The notes beneath the pieces were generated by a model. The model was not told the origin of the DNA. It did no database searches and worked only from the letters and a program-made list of their open reading frames with translations. From positions 760,811-824,810 of the forward strand of contig NMRA01000007.1 of NCBI GenBank assembly GCA_002633005.1: 64,000 nt of DNA, in the 5' to 3' direction. A program made the translations under genes and the position numbers. This document shows, piece by piece, positions 35,201 to 48,877 of this stretch (within the stretch, counting starts at the first letter, position 1; each line of letters begins with the position of its first letter). Source of the DNA: Phoronis australis (lineage: Eukaryota > Phoronida > Phoronidae).

Positions 35201-38200
35201 TTTACTGTTTAAATATGTTATTTACCTACACATCTTCCACTGAAACTAGCATTGCTACGGAAATGTATTCATATCGTTTTACTTTCTGACTCAATTTGTA
35301 GTATTTGTAGTAATGTTTATTAATTTTCATAATTTCTCGATTACATTGCCACGAAAAATAAGTTAAAAGAAATACTTAATTTACCACAATCTCCCCGAAA
35401 GTTCAGCAACTTGTCGACCGTTCACAGACGGATAGGTTTCAAATCTATTGGTAGTGGGAGCGAAGACGAAAAGAATTAAAAACCTGTAAATATGAATGCA
35501 CTCAAATCTTTAGATGGCCTACTTGAAACACATTTCGCCATCTCAAAGTTTAAGTGTGCATTTATGCGGAAAATAGTGTAATACAACCCATTTGTAGATT
35601 CTTCTATCACCCGTATTGTAGCTGGACTCATTTTGGTTAAATTTGTCGGCACATGAATTACATTTTGCAGATTTGGAATACACAGTTTATTGCCCAATGC
35701 AAAATATTTTCTGCCATTTTAAAATAAAAAATCTTGAGTTTTGAAAGGAATTTGTTTGAAGATTAAACATTTTCTGCTTACACATTCTATTTATATTCTG
35801 ACATTTTCTTGGAATGTATTTTTAAAGCAGGTTAATAAAGAACAACCACATGTCAATTAATGTTTTATTGTAGATATAAAATGGTTTATCAAAGCATCAA
35901 ATTAGAGTTGCCTGCATCAAAAAATAAACTATGTAGATTAAATAAATATTTTTAAACAAATTAGTCAATGAAGGTTTTATTTTTATGTGGCAGATTCGAC
36001 CACTTTTAAAGTAGGAACATCGTATAGATCAAGCGTCGTAAAGAGCGACCTTTTGTTGAAGTTAGGTCATTTATTTAATGTATGCTGTTAAAGTACACTG
36101 GATTTGAATTAGCTCCTGGTAAAACTAATTTTGAAATTTAACCACTGTCAAAGCGTATCTACTACATAACCGGTCAGAAATAACAACCCAATTTTTTTTA
36201 TTTTCTAAACTTTTTAAAACAGGGTCGTAAATTAAATTGCAGAACTTCGAACATAAGAGGGGGCGGTGCATTTTCTTAGAACATATTTTAAGTGATCACT
36301 AATTGAAGTCAAATCTACTCTGGTTTGTGTTCACGTTCGATGACACAAAAACAATCCACCTTTTGCACACAAAATTCTAGTGGACAATTTCCATCTCTTG
36401 TTGAAGTGTCATTTGAGAATTAAACTTTGGACCGTCCTGTAGAAGGACGTGTTGAACCACGTTCGATGTATGTACCTTATCGTCCAATCATGGCCTTTGT
36501 TTACCGCTTGTTTAAGTTATTGCTCATCGTTTCTGTTAATTAGCTTGTGGCGTCCAAATAACATAACACGGAATGTTCAGGGTACATGAACAAATTTACT
36601 TTGGATTTCACAAGAATCTTGAGTGCTTTATTGTTTACAGAAATTTAATGAAATTCACGACAATGACTAATTCGTGAAAAACGAAATTATTTTTTACTAA
36701 CATAAGTCAAAATTATTAAAATATTAATTAAATGTAGTAAATGAAAACTTTTCAATATTTTCGATTTAAAACAATATTTTAGGTCCGGAATAATCCTTTT
36801 GAAAGAATGAAACGCTATACACACAGCGAAGGTCAGTTCTGCAAGAGCACGGCAGTTTTATACTGGGGTTTATATTGTATAAATAAGACAAGTGGTATGC
36901 AATAGGAAGTACGTAGATGTTTAATGCATTCGAATTTCTCTTCACACATTGCAAGTTGTTAAGATTTTCCACTATACTTACTAGTCCACTGATTTTTTAA
37001 ATTAACCATCAAAATAGCTTTCAGAAATTAAGAAAGGAAAGTTTATAGGATACTTATGTTCACTGCAAATAAACTAAATGGTACTGACATTTTTCTAAAT
37101 TAACAGAATCGAAGTAATGTCCGTGTTTCAAAAATACCTCTGATGGGTAAATATAGAATCCTATTCAGGTTGAGATAAAACTTCACACGGTACAGTGAAA
37201 GATAACGAAGTCTTTCCAACAAAGTTTATCTTTTCAACATTTTAGCATAAACTATTATACACCAGCTCACCATCCTGTGTGAAGGCAAATATTTTCTTTG
37301 CTATAGGGACGTGGACTGTGTTAGGCTGGCAATGCAAACTCCCGTCACACACTTGCCTCTCCTATTTTGGCAACCGCACTATTTCCCAACCTACATTCTA
37401 TCTAATCTTGAAGCGCGAGGTCTCTAGGGTCATTCTTGTTACATGTTACGTTTTTCGCTTTGAAATAAAATTGAGAGACATAAAAAGCCTTTGTTGCATA
37501 GTTTTATTGCGACTGGCCATTAGTGGCAAATGTTCGGAGGAATGGTGTTAACACCAGAGTTGTGAAAATAGTCACCTATCGTATTGAATCAGAATGTACA
37601 ATGCCTCGTCTGTGCGAGGCAATATTGTTATACAATCAAAAAGTGTCGTAAAATAAACGAGTCACGTGTTAACGTATGCAAATGACATGTGTTGCTTTAT
37701 CGATATTATGTAAATGAATCAGATGACGCACTACACAATTACGAGTTTGAAAATTTGCGTTAAAAGTTTCACAATTATTAAAAAGATTTGAAATGAGTGA
37801 ATCTCCAAAAATTAGATTGAATTTGATGAAATCATAGTTGTGCCGTGAGAATGTTTGACCTCTGTAAGACCATGTGATTGTTACAAAAAGACAGATATGA
37901 CTTGAATGAAAATTTTATGTAAGTTATGAGCAATATTAGGCGTACACGCCATTCGAAATCTGGAATGAGTTGCGCAATTTCGGAACAACAAATCGCCAGT
38001 CAGTCGAGGGTGTATTTGGTCAACACATACAGCCATGTTTGTTTTTGAAGACGAGGCCATTGTTCAGTTGTTTTAATTCTGAATCCGCCAAATGAGTTAG
38101 GGTCACCTCGGTTGTATATATAGTTTAGTTAAATATATAACCTTTCATTTACTCTAGCCAAACATGCTTCGTGACAGGACTACACGATAACAGGAGCCGT

Positions 38201-41200
38201 TGTTGTGTAGCCTACACGAAATAACACCGAACTTAGCGATGAACGTGGATGACGTGCGCTCAAAGTGACCAACTATTGTCGCCAGTCCACAGTCTGCGCA
38301 AAGCGGCGGTGTCTTAATTAAGATCTCGCACTCTTATGGAAACGTAAACTAACAAGGAATATATCGATTATAGATATTTGCTAAAACAAGGACACTTAAT
38401 AGATGGAAATTTGAATATTCAAACTGAGCTAACGATAAATGTCACGAGCGTCTCATGACTTGAGCTGTCTTGTTAGCGCATTCTCCCCACTGCCCTGTAC
38501 ATTGATAGAAGCTGACGAGATGGCCTGATAAAAAACGTTGGCGCTAAACTGACAAATGTTAGTAAAGGTGTTATTGAAAGTAAACAAACAGTGCCGCGAA
38601 TTCAAACAATCTAGTGTTTAATGAATGTCACTGACTCAATACGAGATTGTATATGGCACAGTTGATTTGCATACAACGCACTATACCCTGGTTGAAAACT
38701 CTTTTAAATGCGTTAGTACACTCTCAGCTGCACATACATACACGACTAGCTTGTTGCCCAATATGAGGTTATTCCACAAGTCATTAACGTCGCGTATTAC
38801 ATTCACCGTTCACCCTAGTGTAAAGGTGTTCCCTAAAAGCCACTGAACTGAGTTAATTAAATTTTCCAGTGGTGGGTGTTTCATACTACGAGCCGTACAG
38901 CGTGACGACTGGGGAAAGGGAAAAGGAACAGTTTTCCCTGCGAACGTCACATGGAAAATATCCGTCAGGTGGTAAATTTAAATTCCTGTTGAGCTATACG
39001 AAGTCTCTTTTGACCAACTTATGAATTTCGACCTATCAACTCGGTTTACTATAGGCTTTTAATACGCTCCATTAATATTGTAAGAGACTTCAGACGGGGT
39101 TAGAATTCCATAAAGGGGCCTTAGCCTCCATCAAAATTGTACTCACCAAAAAGATTTAATTATTTCTTGAGCTTCCGCTGACGCAGTCTAGGTTGCAACG
39201 GCACTTTCGATATTTCCTTACTTCCGTTTATCCTACAAAGAAGGGCATAGGGACGACATGTTACAATACCCAACTACTCCAGTCTGTGCGATGTTTAGTT
39301 ACTCGCGTAGTAAACGAGAGTTTACTAAAATGCTATTACCTTATAAACCGCTATCATAAATACTGCTTAAACCTCTTGAGAGAGATACACACAAAAGATT
39401 TAACAGCTTAAGTTAAAAACAAGGCTTAAACATGTAAAGTAGGCTTACGTATAGCTTAACGTGAGAGTGCCGATTGATCCAGTAGTCGTGCTTATCAAGG
39501 CTTGTGTGTGTATTGAACTCGGACACTGACACGACACTGGCATATAGGCAAAACTATCGACCAATCAGAGCACAGATGGGCGGATCACTCGGAATGGAGT
39601 GCGCGCGCGCAAAGTAATCCGTCATACGTGAGGGACAACAGAACTCGTGAAAACGCAAAGTTTGCGATAAAATTAATTAAACAAGTGATGTGGCAATGCG
39701 CAAGGTGAACGTATAGAAGAAGTGTTGTAAATTACGCGTAAAATGCGGATTAATACTTTCGTAGTACCTGTTCACTCACCTGTCTCCTATGAGAGGTAAA
39801 ATAAATTCAACTTCCTGAATCCAATTATTCAAAGATTGCAAGGAAGGCAGAACTTGAAATGCAGTGCCAAAATATCATTAAGTTAAATCGATCTTCTTGT
39901 GAAAAATGAAAAGCGATTGCAACAAAAAATAATTAGGCAATAACTACAAAACTGGTATCAGTATTATCATTCTCAATTAATATTACACCACCAATGAAGC
40001 ATATGATACAGACTGTAATGTTTTAATAAAAATGATTTTAATTATAACTTATAAAATGCAAGAAATCTTCCAGATTTCTGTAAGACTATATGCACTATTT
40101 TGTTGATTTCAAAGTAGTCAATTGATGATTCTGACAATTTCTTTTTCCCCATCCGATCATTTAGTATTGACCAGGTTAAATACATATAACACAGGCAATT
40201 TTCCGGTTAAACTGTATTCAATACCCTACTGGAGCACGTTCGTAGACCGCAGTTCTATAACATACAGTCTATGGGAGCAGTACATATTCACACGGTGAGT
40301 TCATTCCGGCTCACTTCACAGGCAACATTCAGTGCTTCAGATCATTAGACAATACATCGTACTAGACCAATGATTCCTGACTCCGACCCAACTCCGATTA
40401 CTGGCATAAAATGTACTTACTGACTGTTGAACAGCAACGAATACCTCCAAGCCAGCAACAGGACGAATGAAACTTGCTGGATGTGTGTGCTTCTGTCTTC
40501 GCCCCGTGCTATTCATGAACATAGACTTTTTACCTACTCTCGTCGATCCGTTACTGATTTCATATGAGAGATGGATTTTAATTGTCAAACTATTGTTAGT
40601 GATAAACCGTTTTAAAGTGCACTGAAACTAATCCATAAAAGAATATAATAAATATGGAAAATTGCTTTCTGACTGCTAATATGATGTTTTGTCATTAAAT
40701 TTAATATTTCAACTATCAAACAGTTTAAATTACCAACTTCAGAGAAACTGTAACTGTGCTCGGCTGCTTGTTGATGGTTTATTTTGAAAGCTTGGTCGAC
40801 GTAACAAACCAATAAGTCAGAGTCTGTAGGATTGGAGTGTCAAAATCCCAAAAGGAGTTGAAACCTTGGGCTTATCTCGTCAATGAACAATGTATAATGG
40901 ACACTCGCGTTATAACGCGATAAATCGAATCCAGCATTAGTTTTGTAAAATGGTTGTGTAAAAACTTCAGCGAGTGCCACAAGATGGCACGCACCCTGCC
41001 CGCTGTTTTGACATTAATCAATGAAACGTCAGGTTTTCCTTGTCACTTGACAATCAAAAGTCCGCATTCTACTCTGCCGATGCTAAAGGTGTAAAAGTGA
41101 AATCCAATCGCAAAATTTGAGGCAACTGAAGACGACCGGGCACCTGGCTAGGTAATTAGCTTTTAGAAAGGTGAGCTTTCTGAATCGTGTCCCTGTTACA

Positions 41201-44100
41201 ATTAATTTAACCATCTCAGCAGATTGACGTCGGTATCGAGCGACGAAACAAAGTTTTGACCGATTTTAATCCCCATTAACATAGATTACCTAATTAATCA
41301 ATTTGTACGAAAATTTGTCGCAACAATTAGTTAGGTTTATTCAAAATGTCCAAACCTAGATGTTGCGACTGTAAGAACCCTTTTGTCGTCAGGGGAATAC
41401 TCCAGTTTTACAATTTTTATAAACGAGGTTATGCATGTTGTTTTCTAAAATAGCCATTGTAATAGCATTGACCTTCACTGTAAAATTGAACGAGACGTTT
41501 AATTTACTCAACTAAAGTTGCTGTTATTTTAAATTCGCACGACGAGAGTTAATCGTTCGATGAGTCATAGTTTAAATTTATCAAAACCGAATGGTGGACG
41601 TAACGACCGTATTATACTCCATTGCAGTGTGATAACCCTTCATGTTATAGATAACGTAATATTAAGTATGACATTTATTAAAACGAGATTTACAAGTCAT
41701 AAGACACATTTATCAGTGTTTCGTATCAAGAATTTGACAGAACCTGAACTTTTTAGTGAAAAATGTATACACTTCGTTCCGAAAGGTAAGACGTATTCGA
41801 TGGCGAAATTGATGTCTATAAATCTATATATTGTGTCATTCATAAACCTGGTGTAATCCCTTTGTATAACGGATTATCACATACTCGATAAACTATCACC
41901 CTTTTCTGCTCACAGACATTTTGTTCACTGTTGCCGTGACGTAATTAAAATATACCACAGAACAACCTGTCCATTGACTTCAATCTAATTATTCATTAAT
42001 AATAATATTTATTTCTAAATAAATCCGAATCTTTTGCCGAGTCACGTGTCACCTGACGAAGTTCTACACGGGTGTTTCTCTTTACGAAAATAAAATTCGT
42101 TGGCCATAACTTATAACTAACAACACGAAGTGAGATATTCGCATAACACTCCCCAAAATGAATTTTGATCTTCTACATAATTAACAGTCGGTGCTCTTTT
42201 GTATGATATCATAACTCACCAAAATGAAGAGAATTTAATGTTAATTTCCAAGCTTAATTTAAATCTGATTTCCAAAATTCCTGAACGTGTACCGTACAAT
42301 TGCCGGCAATTTTTTATAGTAAAATAAAAACACAAATAAGATATTATAATTATGAAATACTGCCATTTTGGTGATATCTATTCATTGACGAAATTTGTGA
42401 AAACTAAAGGTTCTTGGCATAAAGACAGAACATTATTTATAAAAGTTGTAATTCATATAAAGGCAACGCATCGCCAAACATTTAAACATTTATCCATAAC
42501 TACGATGACTGACGTTGTGTCATAAACGAATGTGTATTCACCGTCGCTAATGTTTTTGTCGCTCTAGAACGACATGTTTCGCGGAAATTAGAGTGTTTAA
42601 CGCGCAGTTGAACACCTCCTAATTGCTTCACAGTCGTATAACAAAGAATACAAGTCGTTTGGTTTATTTTTTCTCAAATTAATTTATAGGACTTGAATGG
42701 AAATCATGTTTCATCAGGTCACGCTAATGCAGGCCTGTGTGTGTTAAATGAAAACGGAAAACTGAGGACGGACAGGCAATTGACTACGTCTAATTGAGCC
42801 ACTTTGTTGGTGTCGCAATATGTGGCGCGTCTACCGATCTCACGGCCACTGTGTCGCAGAAAGCATTCGGTGGACTGTACAAAGAGTGCGATATAAATTA
42901 GCGGAAATGTCAAATTATTTGTAACCCGAGAATGTGAAAACATCTTCGCGGACACGTGTCGCCACGGTTACAGGTAAGGTATTCCTTGACCGCTGACCCC
43001 GCACCCCTGACTGTCCTGACGCCCCCGTCGTACACACGACTCCCATCTACTACACGACCACCCGTTATTGGATACACATGTTTTCTTTGTGGCCAGTAAT
43101 GGATTGATTGAAATGTATTACATAATTGCTGTTAATGACAGTTCTTAGGATAATTTGAGCGACTGAATTCATTACCGGACCCATATGGCATGTTTTCGCC
43201 GTGTTGGATGTCCAAGGCAGCGTTGTTTTACTGAATATTTAGATTTTTTTCAATAGATTGGGGCGTGAACAGTTACGAGTTATTTCATTTCAGATTCAGC
43301 ATGGAATGAGAGTTTTACTTTCAATAGATTTTATAACGACAGTTCCATTACAGCACGTAATATTAGAATGACATGCAATACACGCTTAAAAATAGATTTA
43401 ATCTGAAGTTTTGTAAACCAAGAAAATGAAATTGGTTCTTCTCGATTCGCTAGTAACCGTGTTCTTAAACAAACCTTTGTTCGTGTCAGTTTTGTTCGAC
43501 TAGATTACGGTTAATCACGAAACGAACTTTTCGTTATTTACTTATGTGCTAATAAAGACTGTCCGTGTCACTCGTTTTAGACGACATGTTTGTTTTTTCG
43601 TTTTGCTCCAACTGTCCGCTCGATATTAGCCAGATATGCACTGTGGTTCCGCAACTCATCGTCAGAATATCGAGAGGCGACGTTAAATGAAGTCCTCTCA
43701 CTTTTTTAACATCGTGTGGTTGTTTAGAAATTGACCGAGACGAATAGAATTGTTCTTTGAAAAACCACGACGATTTCGATGACGGCCTGTAACAGGATTT
43801 TCGTTTTACTAAATCGTAAGAAAACTTCAGGTGCACCTGACGCCGTGAAAACGAAACGAAAACAACATCCTCGGCTTAAAAAAACTTATAATGAAATAAA
43901 CGTTTGTTCAATTCTATGATAAATTAATGCACGAAATTGATAACGTTCCAGGTGTGTTTTCGTGGAATATCTGAAGTGAAAACGAGGCACAGCACGTGAG
44001 TTATTTCCTACCGTTCAATACGCAATCTTATTCTTCGAAAGTCAAATTTCGGAAACGTTTTCTTCGCCGATGAGTTTTCTTTTCATTGACATCCAAAGGT
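29260..44100. other. Gene-poor DNA upstream of Otx
   Basis: About 15 kb without a supportable exon, with frequent TAATTA-type sequence. An ORF at 42719-42955 (minus) begins with a hydrophobic N-terminus but lacks further support. Likely includes Otx regulatory DNA, by analogy with other developmental loci. Confidence 0.5.
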
Positions 44101-44108
44101 ATATATAT

Positions 44109-44171
44109 CATCAGCCTAATTTAGATCAACGCGTGAGTGCGGGACTGCCGCAAGGAAGTGCTTTAACGCCA
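44109..44171 (+). pseudogene. Non-LTR retrotransposon reverse transcriptase fragment
   Basis: The frame reads RVSAGLPQGSALTP, the conserved G-L-P-Q-G-S-x-L-x-P motif of LINE reverse transcriptases, preceded by HQPNLDQ. Homology stops right after the motif, where LLFN would be expected. A short relic; the clade cannot be determined. Confidence 0.6.
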
Positions 44172-44269
44172 CACAGAACAGCAGAGGTCCAATCAATTAA
44201 AGCTATTATTCGTAATTGTTACAAATTGAGATCAATTGTGGGGCAAGTCTTCGCTTTGTAAGCTCTCCC

Positions 44270-47200
44270 ACTGCGCTCCAGAGACAGTTTCGAACGGAAT
44301 AACCCCGGCGAAGTGCACGGGACAGGAGAATAGAAAGGGAGGTCTAATTTGATGGAATGTCGAAACCCCGTGAGACATGTTCACATGTAGTGCACCGCTC
44401 TGTAATTTCATGGTTTATAGAATCGGAAAATGAGACGTCTTGCTAAATTCGACTCCATTTTTATTCAGCGGCGTGTTATTGTAACACGGAGACAGTTCTT
44501 GAGCATTTCTGATAACCCGCAGGGGTACGGGGACTATGATAATGAATATCTGTGTCACACAGCCGTGTAATTGTCACCCTCAAGTTTGGAATTATGTTCA
44601 AAATTTTATGAGCCGTGAACCAGTTAAAAGTAGACCATTTGCGTTTTCTATGACGTCATGTTTTCACGACACTTTTTTCAGCTACCTGGTTGTACTTGTT
44701 TCTGAGACCGGGATTGTTGCGCAGAGGTTTTTAATCGACTGTTGCATTGGTTAATATTTTTGTAAGTATACCAGGAAGCTCTGGTGCTATTCATGAAAGT
44801 TAACTCGGGAAATTATATTGAGACGATGGACCTATTCTGGTGTTCTAACATCCCAAAAATGGTTAAGGCATTTCTTAAAACCAGGCCCACGAAATAAAAA
44901 GTACAATAAATGCGTCTAAAATTTATCCACTTGTGAAAAGTAATAGGAACTGGCAGTCACTTATTCTTGTTTTTATCTAACGCTGTCCATTTGGGTGAAC
45001 TAGAAAACCAATGAACAGAAATTTAGTGTCAAAAATTGACTAGTGCACATTTCAGTGGCCCTTTTTTCAACAGTTCGCGATATGGTGCTTTGCTGTCGTT
45101 CCGTGGACTATTTCGACACCACTGTCCAGACAGGAGTACGAACCACCTTGTTAACATAATGAGATCAAACTATTTTGTGCCTGCGTTAGTTGTTACATCT
45201 TCCCCCTGTAAATAAACTTAAGTGTGTGTTCTGCAACTGGAAACGGTGAGATGATTGTGTCGTTTTGACATGCGCACACTTCCGATCTGCTTTTTGTCAG
45301 CTACGCCCCACATCGGACACCGTCGCCGATTTGGTCGTCACAGTCACCGTCTGGAGCACGCGCCGATGGGCAATAATAATACGACGGTATAATAGCAGTT
45401 TACCAGTAAAACCAAAATTATCAAATTTTCCCGGAACAAAAATAAACAGATTTGAAAACAAACCGCAAACTAATGTGGTTGACCCTTAACCCATGCGAAT
45501 TAGACCGATCAATAAAACATATCGTCCGTCGCCTTAGCTTGTTGTCATTATGGTCATTTTCTCTTTTTTCTAGTTTTTGTTGCTGCTGTTACGAAATCTG
45601 GATGTACAATAGTTCAACATAAACAAGTTATTAAATTTGTGGCAGGTGCTAGACCGTTAACAGTTAGTAACACGTAGAACTCATCGCGTCCCTAAGGCTT
45701 GGCTTATTTCTATTGTATTGGAGATCATCCCGGATTCAGCTCATGAGACCCATCCGTAATACCGCAGTTATTCAACAAAGTGAAATTTCAAAACATTGCG
45801 TACCCTTGCTCATTAGTCTGTTTTACAACTGTGAAACGTTGAGTGGCTGTCGACAGCTCGGCTTTACTCATGCGGAAACCTTGATTCATTTTGACATTAA
45901 ATGGCCAAAGTGGACCAAGTAAAGGCTTTCTGTGAGCATTCGATAGTTTGCTGAGATTATTGACAAACACTACGGAAATTACGTTAATGCGTTTTTCTTT
46001 GAATGTGCACTTCAAGGTTATTCTTGGGAAAGTGTGTAAATCAAAAAGAACGCGTTAATTTTGTACACTATTTACAGAAACAAACTTAAAAATGATATAC
46101 ACTGATCTCCACGTTGAAATTATATCGGAACAGCCAAAGACATTAATGGTAAATTTTGTGCGATTTTTGTTTCATCATGCGAGCTGTTAAAACATTTTTC
46201 TAATTACTCTTCTCAATTCTATTAATTGCGTGTGTGTAAATTCCTTAACCGCAGACAATGAATTTACGACATTGGCTTGTCCTGTCGTAAATTCGATTAA
46301 GAACAATAAGTAGACAAGCTGGCTGGAATTCAGGGATGTTCGCTACCAATGTCAGATCTTATTTAGAAGTACTGGGTTAAATCCCAATTTTCCACTTTGT
46401 CCGAAGTCATGTTGGCCATTGAATTCGGCGAAGAAACTGACAACGTCGAAAAACTAAGTGGCTAAATACGATACGCCACACATCGGCCCATAATTTGATA
46501 ATTTACGACGTGTCTCGAGAGAGGTAGGCCATTAACTGAAAACAAATCCACTAAACATCGACTTCTGTGCAATCTCTCCAGAAACTGTTGACAGTTGTGC
46601 GCTGCCAACCAAGTGTTGTCGTGTAAGTTTGTAAACATTGAGAAATCCATGGCAGTTTCGTGGCCGGAAGTCAACGTTTAAGGATGCTCGTTTCTTTGTT
46701 TTCACCAGATTAGAATGAAGAATGAGTTACATAAAACGAGTATTCCGTAAGTTAAAGCTCTATTTGCAGGGGTTTGTTTGATGCCAAAGTTTATTAAATG
46801 GTCATTCAACAGCCAGTGCGAGAGTTATTTCATTGATTCAATGCCATTAATTCAAAATTAACTTTTAAAAATGTACATTAAATTCAGCATAATTTCAAAT
46901 TTGATGTGATGCTGAGACAGCGTCATTAGGGAATAAATTTTGAATGGATTGGTTTATGAAAAATTCGTGTTATTAATTTAACATTAACATGAAATGTACA
47001 AAGTATTTTGGTAAACAATTGAATGAATTTCATCAATCTGCTTCTTCACACTTCAGTGGGCCAAATACAACTGCGACAACCGCTTAATAATCTACAAAAC
47101 AGACAGCAATTGTAGGACATTATTAAAAATCTGAAGTTAGTAAAATGATTTTGCGACAATAAGTACCACCAGTGCTGTGTCATAACGTAAACTTCGCTGC

Positions 47201-47540
47201 ACGATGAGTCCGTCGTTACCAACGTGGATGTGTTTAATGTGATTATTTCAATTGTACGAAAATTAATTACCATGTATCTAGGGAGCAGGTGATTAATTGG
47301 TGGTTTGTGTGTCCAACCGAATACAATACTCGAGTCATGTCCTCACTAGTTACCATAGAACACCTTGCCCCAGAGCAACTTGCGCCCGTTCTACACTACA
47401 CGCTCAACACCTTGCGACAAATACGGCGCACAAATGAATAAATATATCACATGCGCGCGCCCACGGGAGACTCGGGGGACTCGAATGAGTCCTCCCCCCG
47501 GCATTTGGCGAAGTGGACAAAAAGGTCCCCCTCAGATGAA
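44270..47540. other. Non-coding DNA, no gene recognised
   Basis: A CRE TGACGTCA at about 44651. The missing first exon of the cysteine-rich peptide gene may lie here, but I could not identify it. Confidence 0.5.
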
Positions 47541-47545
47541 CAACA

Positions 47546-47684
47546 ACTCCGAAAAAAGTTGAAAACGAGACAAAAGTCCACTAAAAGGGCACGAACTAGC
47601 AAAATCAAATCCTGCGAATGCACAATTCATAGCTCTGAACGTACTCCGTTAATCTTGCTAAAAGGTCCACAGTCTCAAAAATTA
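47546..47684. repeat. Dispersed repeat family D, copy 1
   Basis: About 80% identical to 50592-50726, including ACGAGACAAAAGTCCA and a stretch of about 30 bp starting GCGAATGCACAATTCATAGC. Confidence 0.75.
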
Positions 47685-48114
47685 GAGCCCCCGCCCCATT
47701 TTTAGGTGGGATGGGCGCATGTATCACCTACGTCATCACGTGCTGCAGGATGACAAAACAGTTTACCTGCTGAACGAAAAATAGTAAAGATGAGACCCAT
47801 TCTGTAACGAAAGATGCTCGGGGCTGAACGCTAGTACAGTTACATGCTTTGTTTGTAATCCATGACGATATCGTGAGCACGTGGGGGATTTTGCCAAAGT
47901 CCCAATAAGGTGGGCACTTGCAGAACGCAGCCCTGGCTCGCGACTCTGACGAAAATTTCGTCAACCGTCACGCCTGGTTATTGGCATCTTTCTGTTGACA
48001 AATTTATTGCCGCTATAAGCGAGATCGCGCAAAACTACAAAAAAGCACATACTGAAGGGCAAGTGTTTATCGTGTGTGCTCAGGAACTTAACGTAGCCTT
48101 CCAAAATGGTGGCC

Positions 48115-48176
48115 GGTGATGTGATTGGTCGGTGAACTTAGAGAAGGTGATGTGATTGGTCGGTGAAATTAGAGTG
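48115..48176. repeat. 31-bp tandem duplication with inverted CCAAT boxes
   Basis: Two nearly identical 31-bp units (48115-48145, 48146-48176), each containing GTGATTGGTCGGTGAA, i.e. an inverted CCAAT box. About 0.7 kb upstream of the cysteine-rich peptide exon. Confidence 0.8.
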
Positions 48177-48354
48177 TTGAATTATGGGATAAAATTTGCT
48201 GTTTCCGTTCCTTAAACGAAGATTTTTCTTCGAAAATACAAGTTACTCTCTCGGATCTAAGGAAAACAACTATCATCCCCGTCGATTTTGTTGTTTTAGT
48301 TTGAGAAAACAGTTTATTTACTACTCACAAAAACAATAAATTACCTGAGTTATG

Positions 48355-48420
48355 AGGAGCCTGAACCAGGGTTGAGTTTCGAACCCTCTGACGCCGCATT
48401 AATAGCTAACCATCAAAATG
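48355..48420 (-). repeat. Possible tRNA-derived SINE remnant
   Basis: On the minus strand TGGTTAGCTATTAATGCGG resembles a Pol III A-box region and GGGTTCGAAACTCAACCC a T-arm/B-box with near-complementary arms. Degraded and no tail seen. Confidence 0.3.
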
Positions 48421-48877
48421 TGTAACTGTAGTTACAAGACAAAGAATTCGTCTTCTTACTCGCTGGTACCACCAAGCGCCCACGTTGGCCATGTGGCGTG
48501 AGGTCGGTCGCGTGCCAAGTCGGCTCTTCCTTAATCCGCAGTAATGAGTGGCGGGCCTGGATTGATCTCCATTTTAACAATTTATATTTCAGGTAATTAT
48601 ATTGATTTCTAAACAGCCTTGATTGACTTCGTTTAGGTGTGTGTCGGGTTTCTTTGGAAATGTGTCGTTGTTGTCAAATTTATAGAAGACAAGGAAAGTG
48701 CACGCACATGTTATGATCGCGTTCGATGGGTTATTGGGAACTGCGCGCATTTTAGTTCTAAACACTGGCATTCGGAATCTCTTCGTCAAGTCTCAAAAAT
48801 GGAAAGTAGGCTAATCTTTGATCAAAAATATCCAGTCTTAGTTTCCACAGACCAGAGTTTCACCTTCCAAATTTTAG

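Noticed and set aside
41797-41850. MAKLMSINLYIVSFINL as signal exon for the peptide gene
   Set aside because: Phase is right, but the donor GTGTAA is poor and it lies 7 kb away.
42719-42955. Minus-strand ORF with a signal-like start and a relaxin-reminiscent GREIGRRATYC
   Set aside because: The first expected Cys is Ser, spacing is off by one, no A-chain cysteines follow, and there is no splice support.
48544-48592. First exon MSGGPGLISILTIYIS before a GTAATT donor for the cysteine-rich peptide gene
   Set aside because: It ends in phase 1, which joins the next exon out of the cysteine frame.
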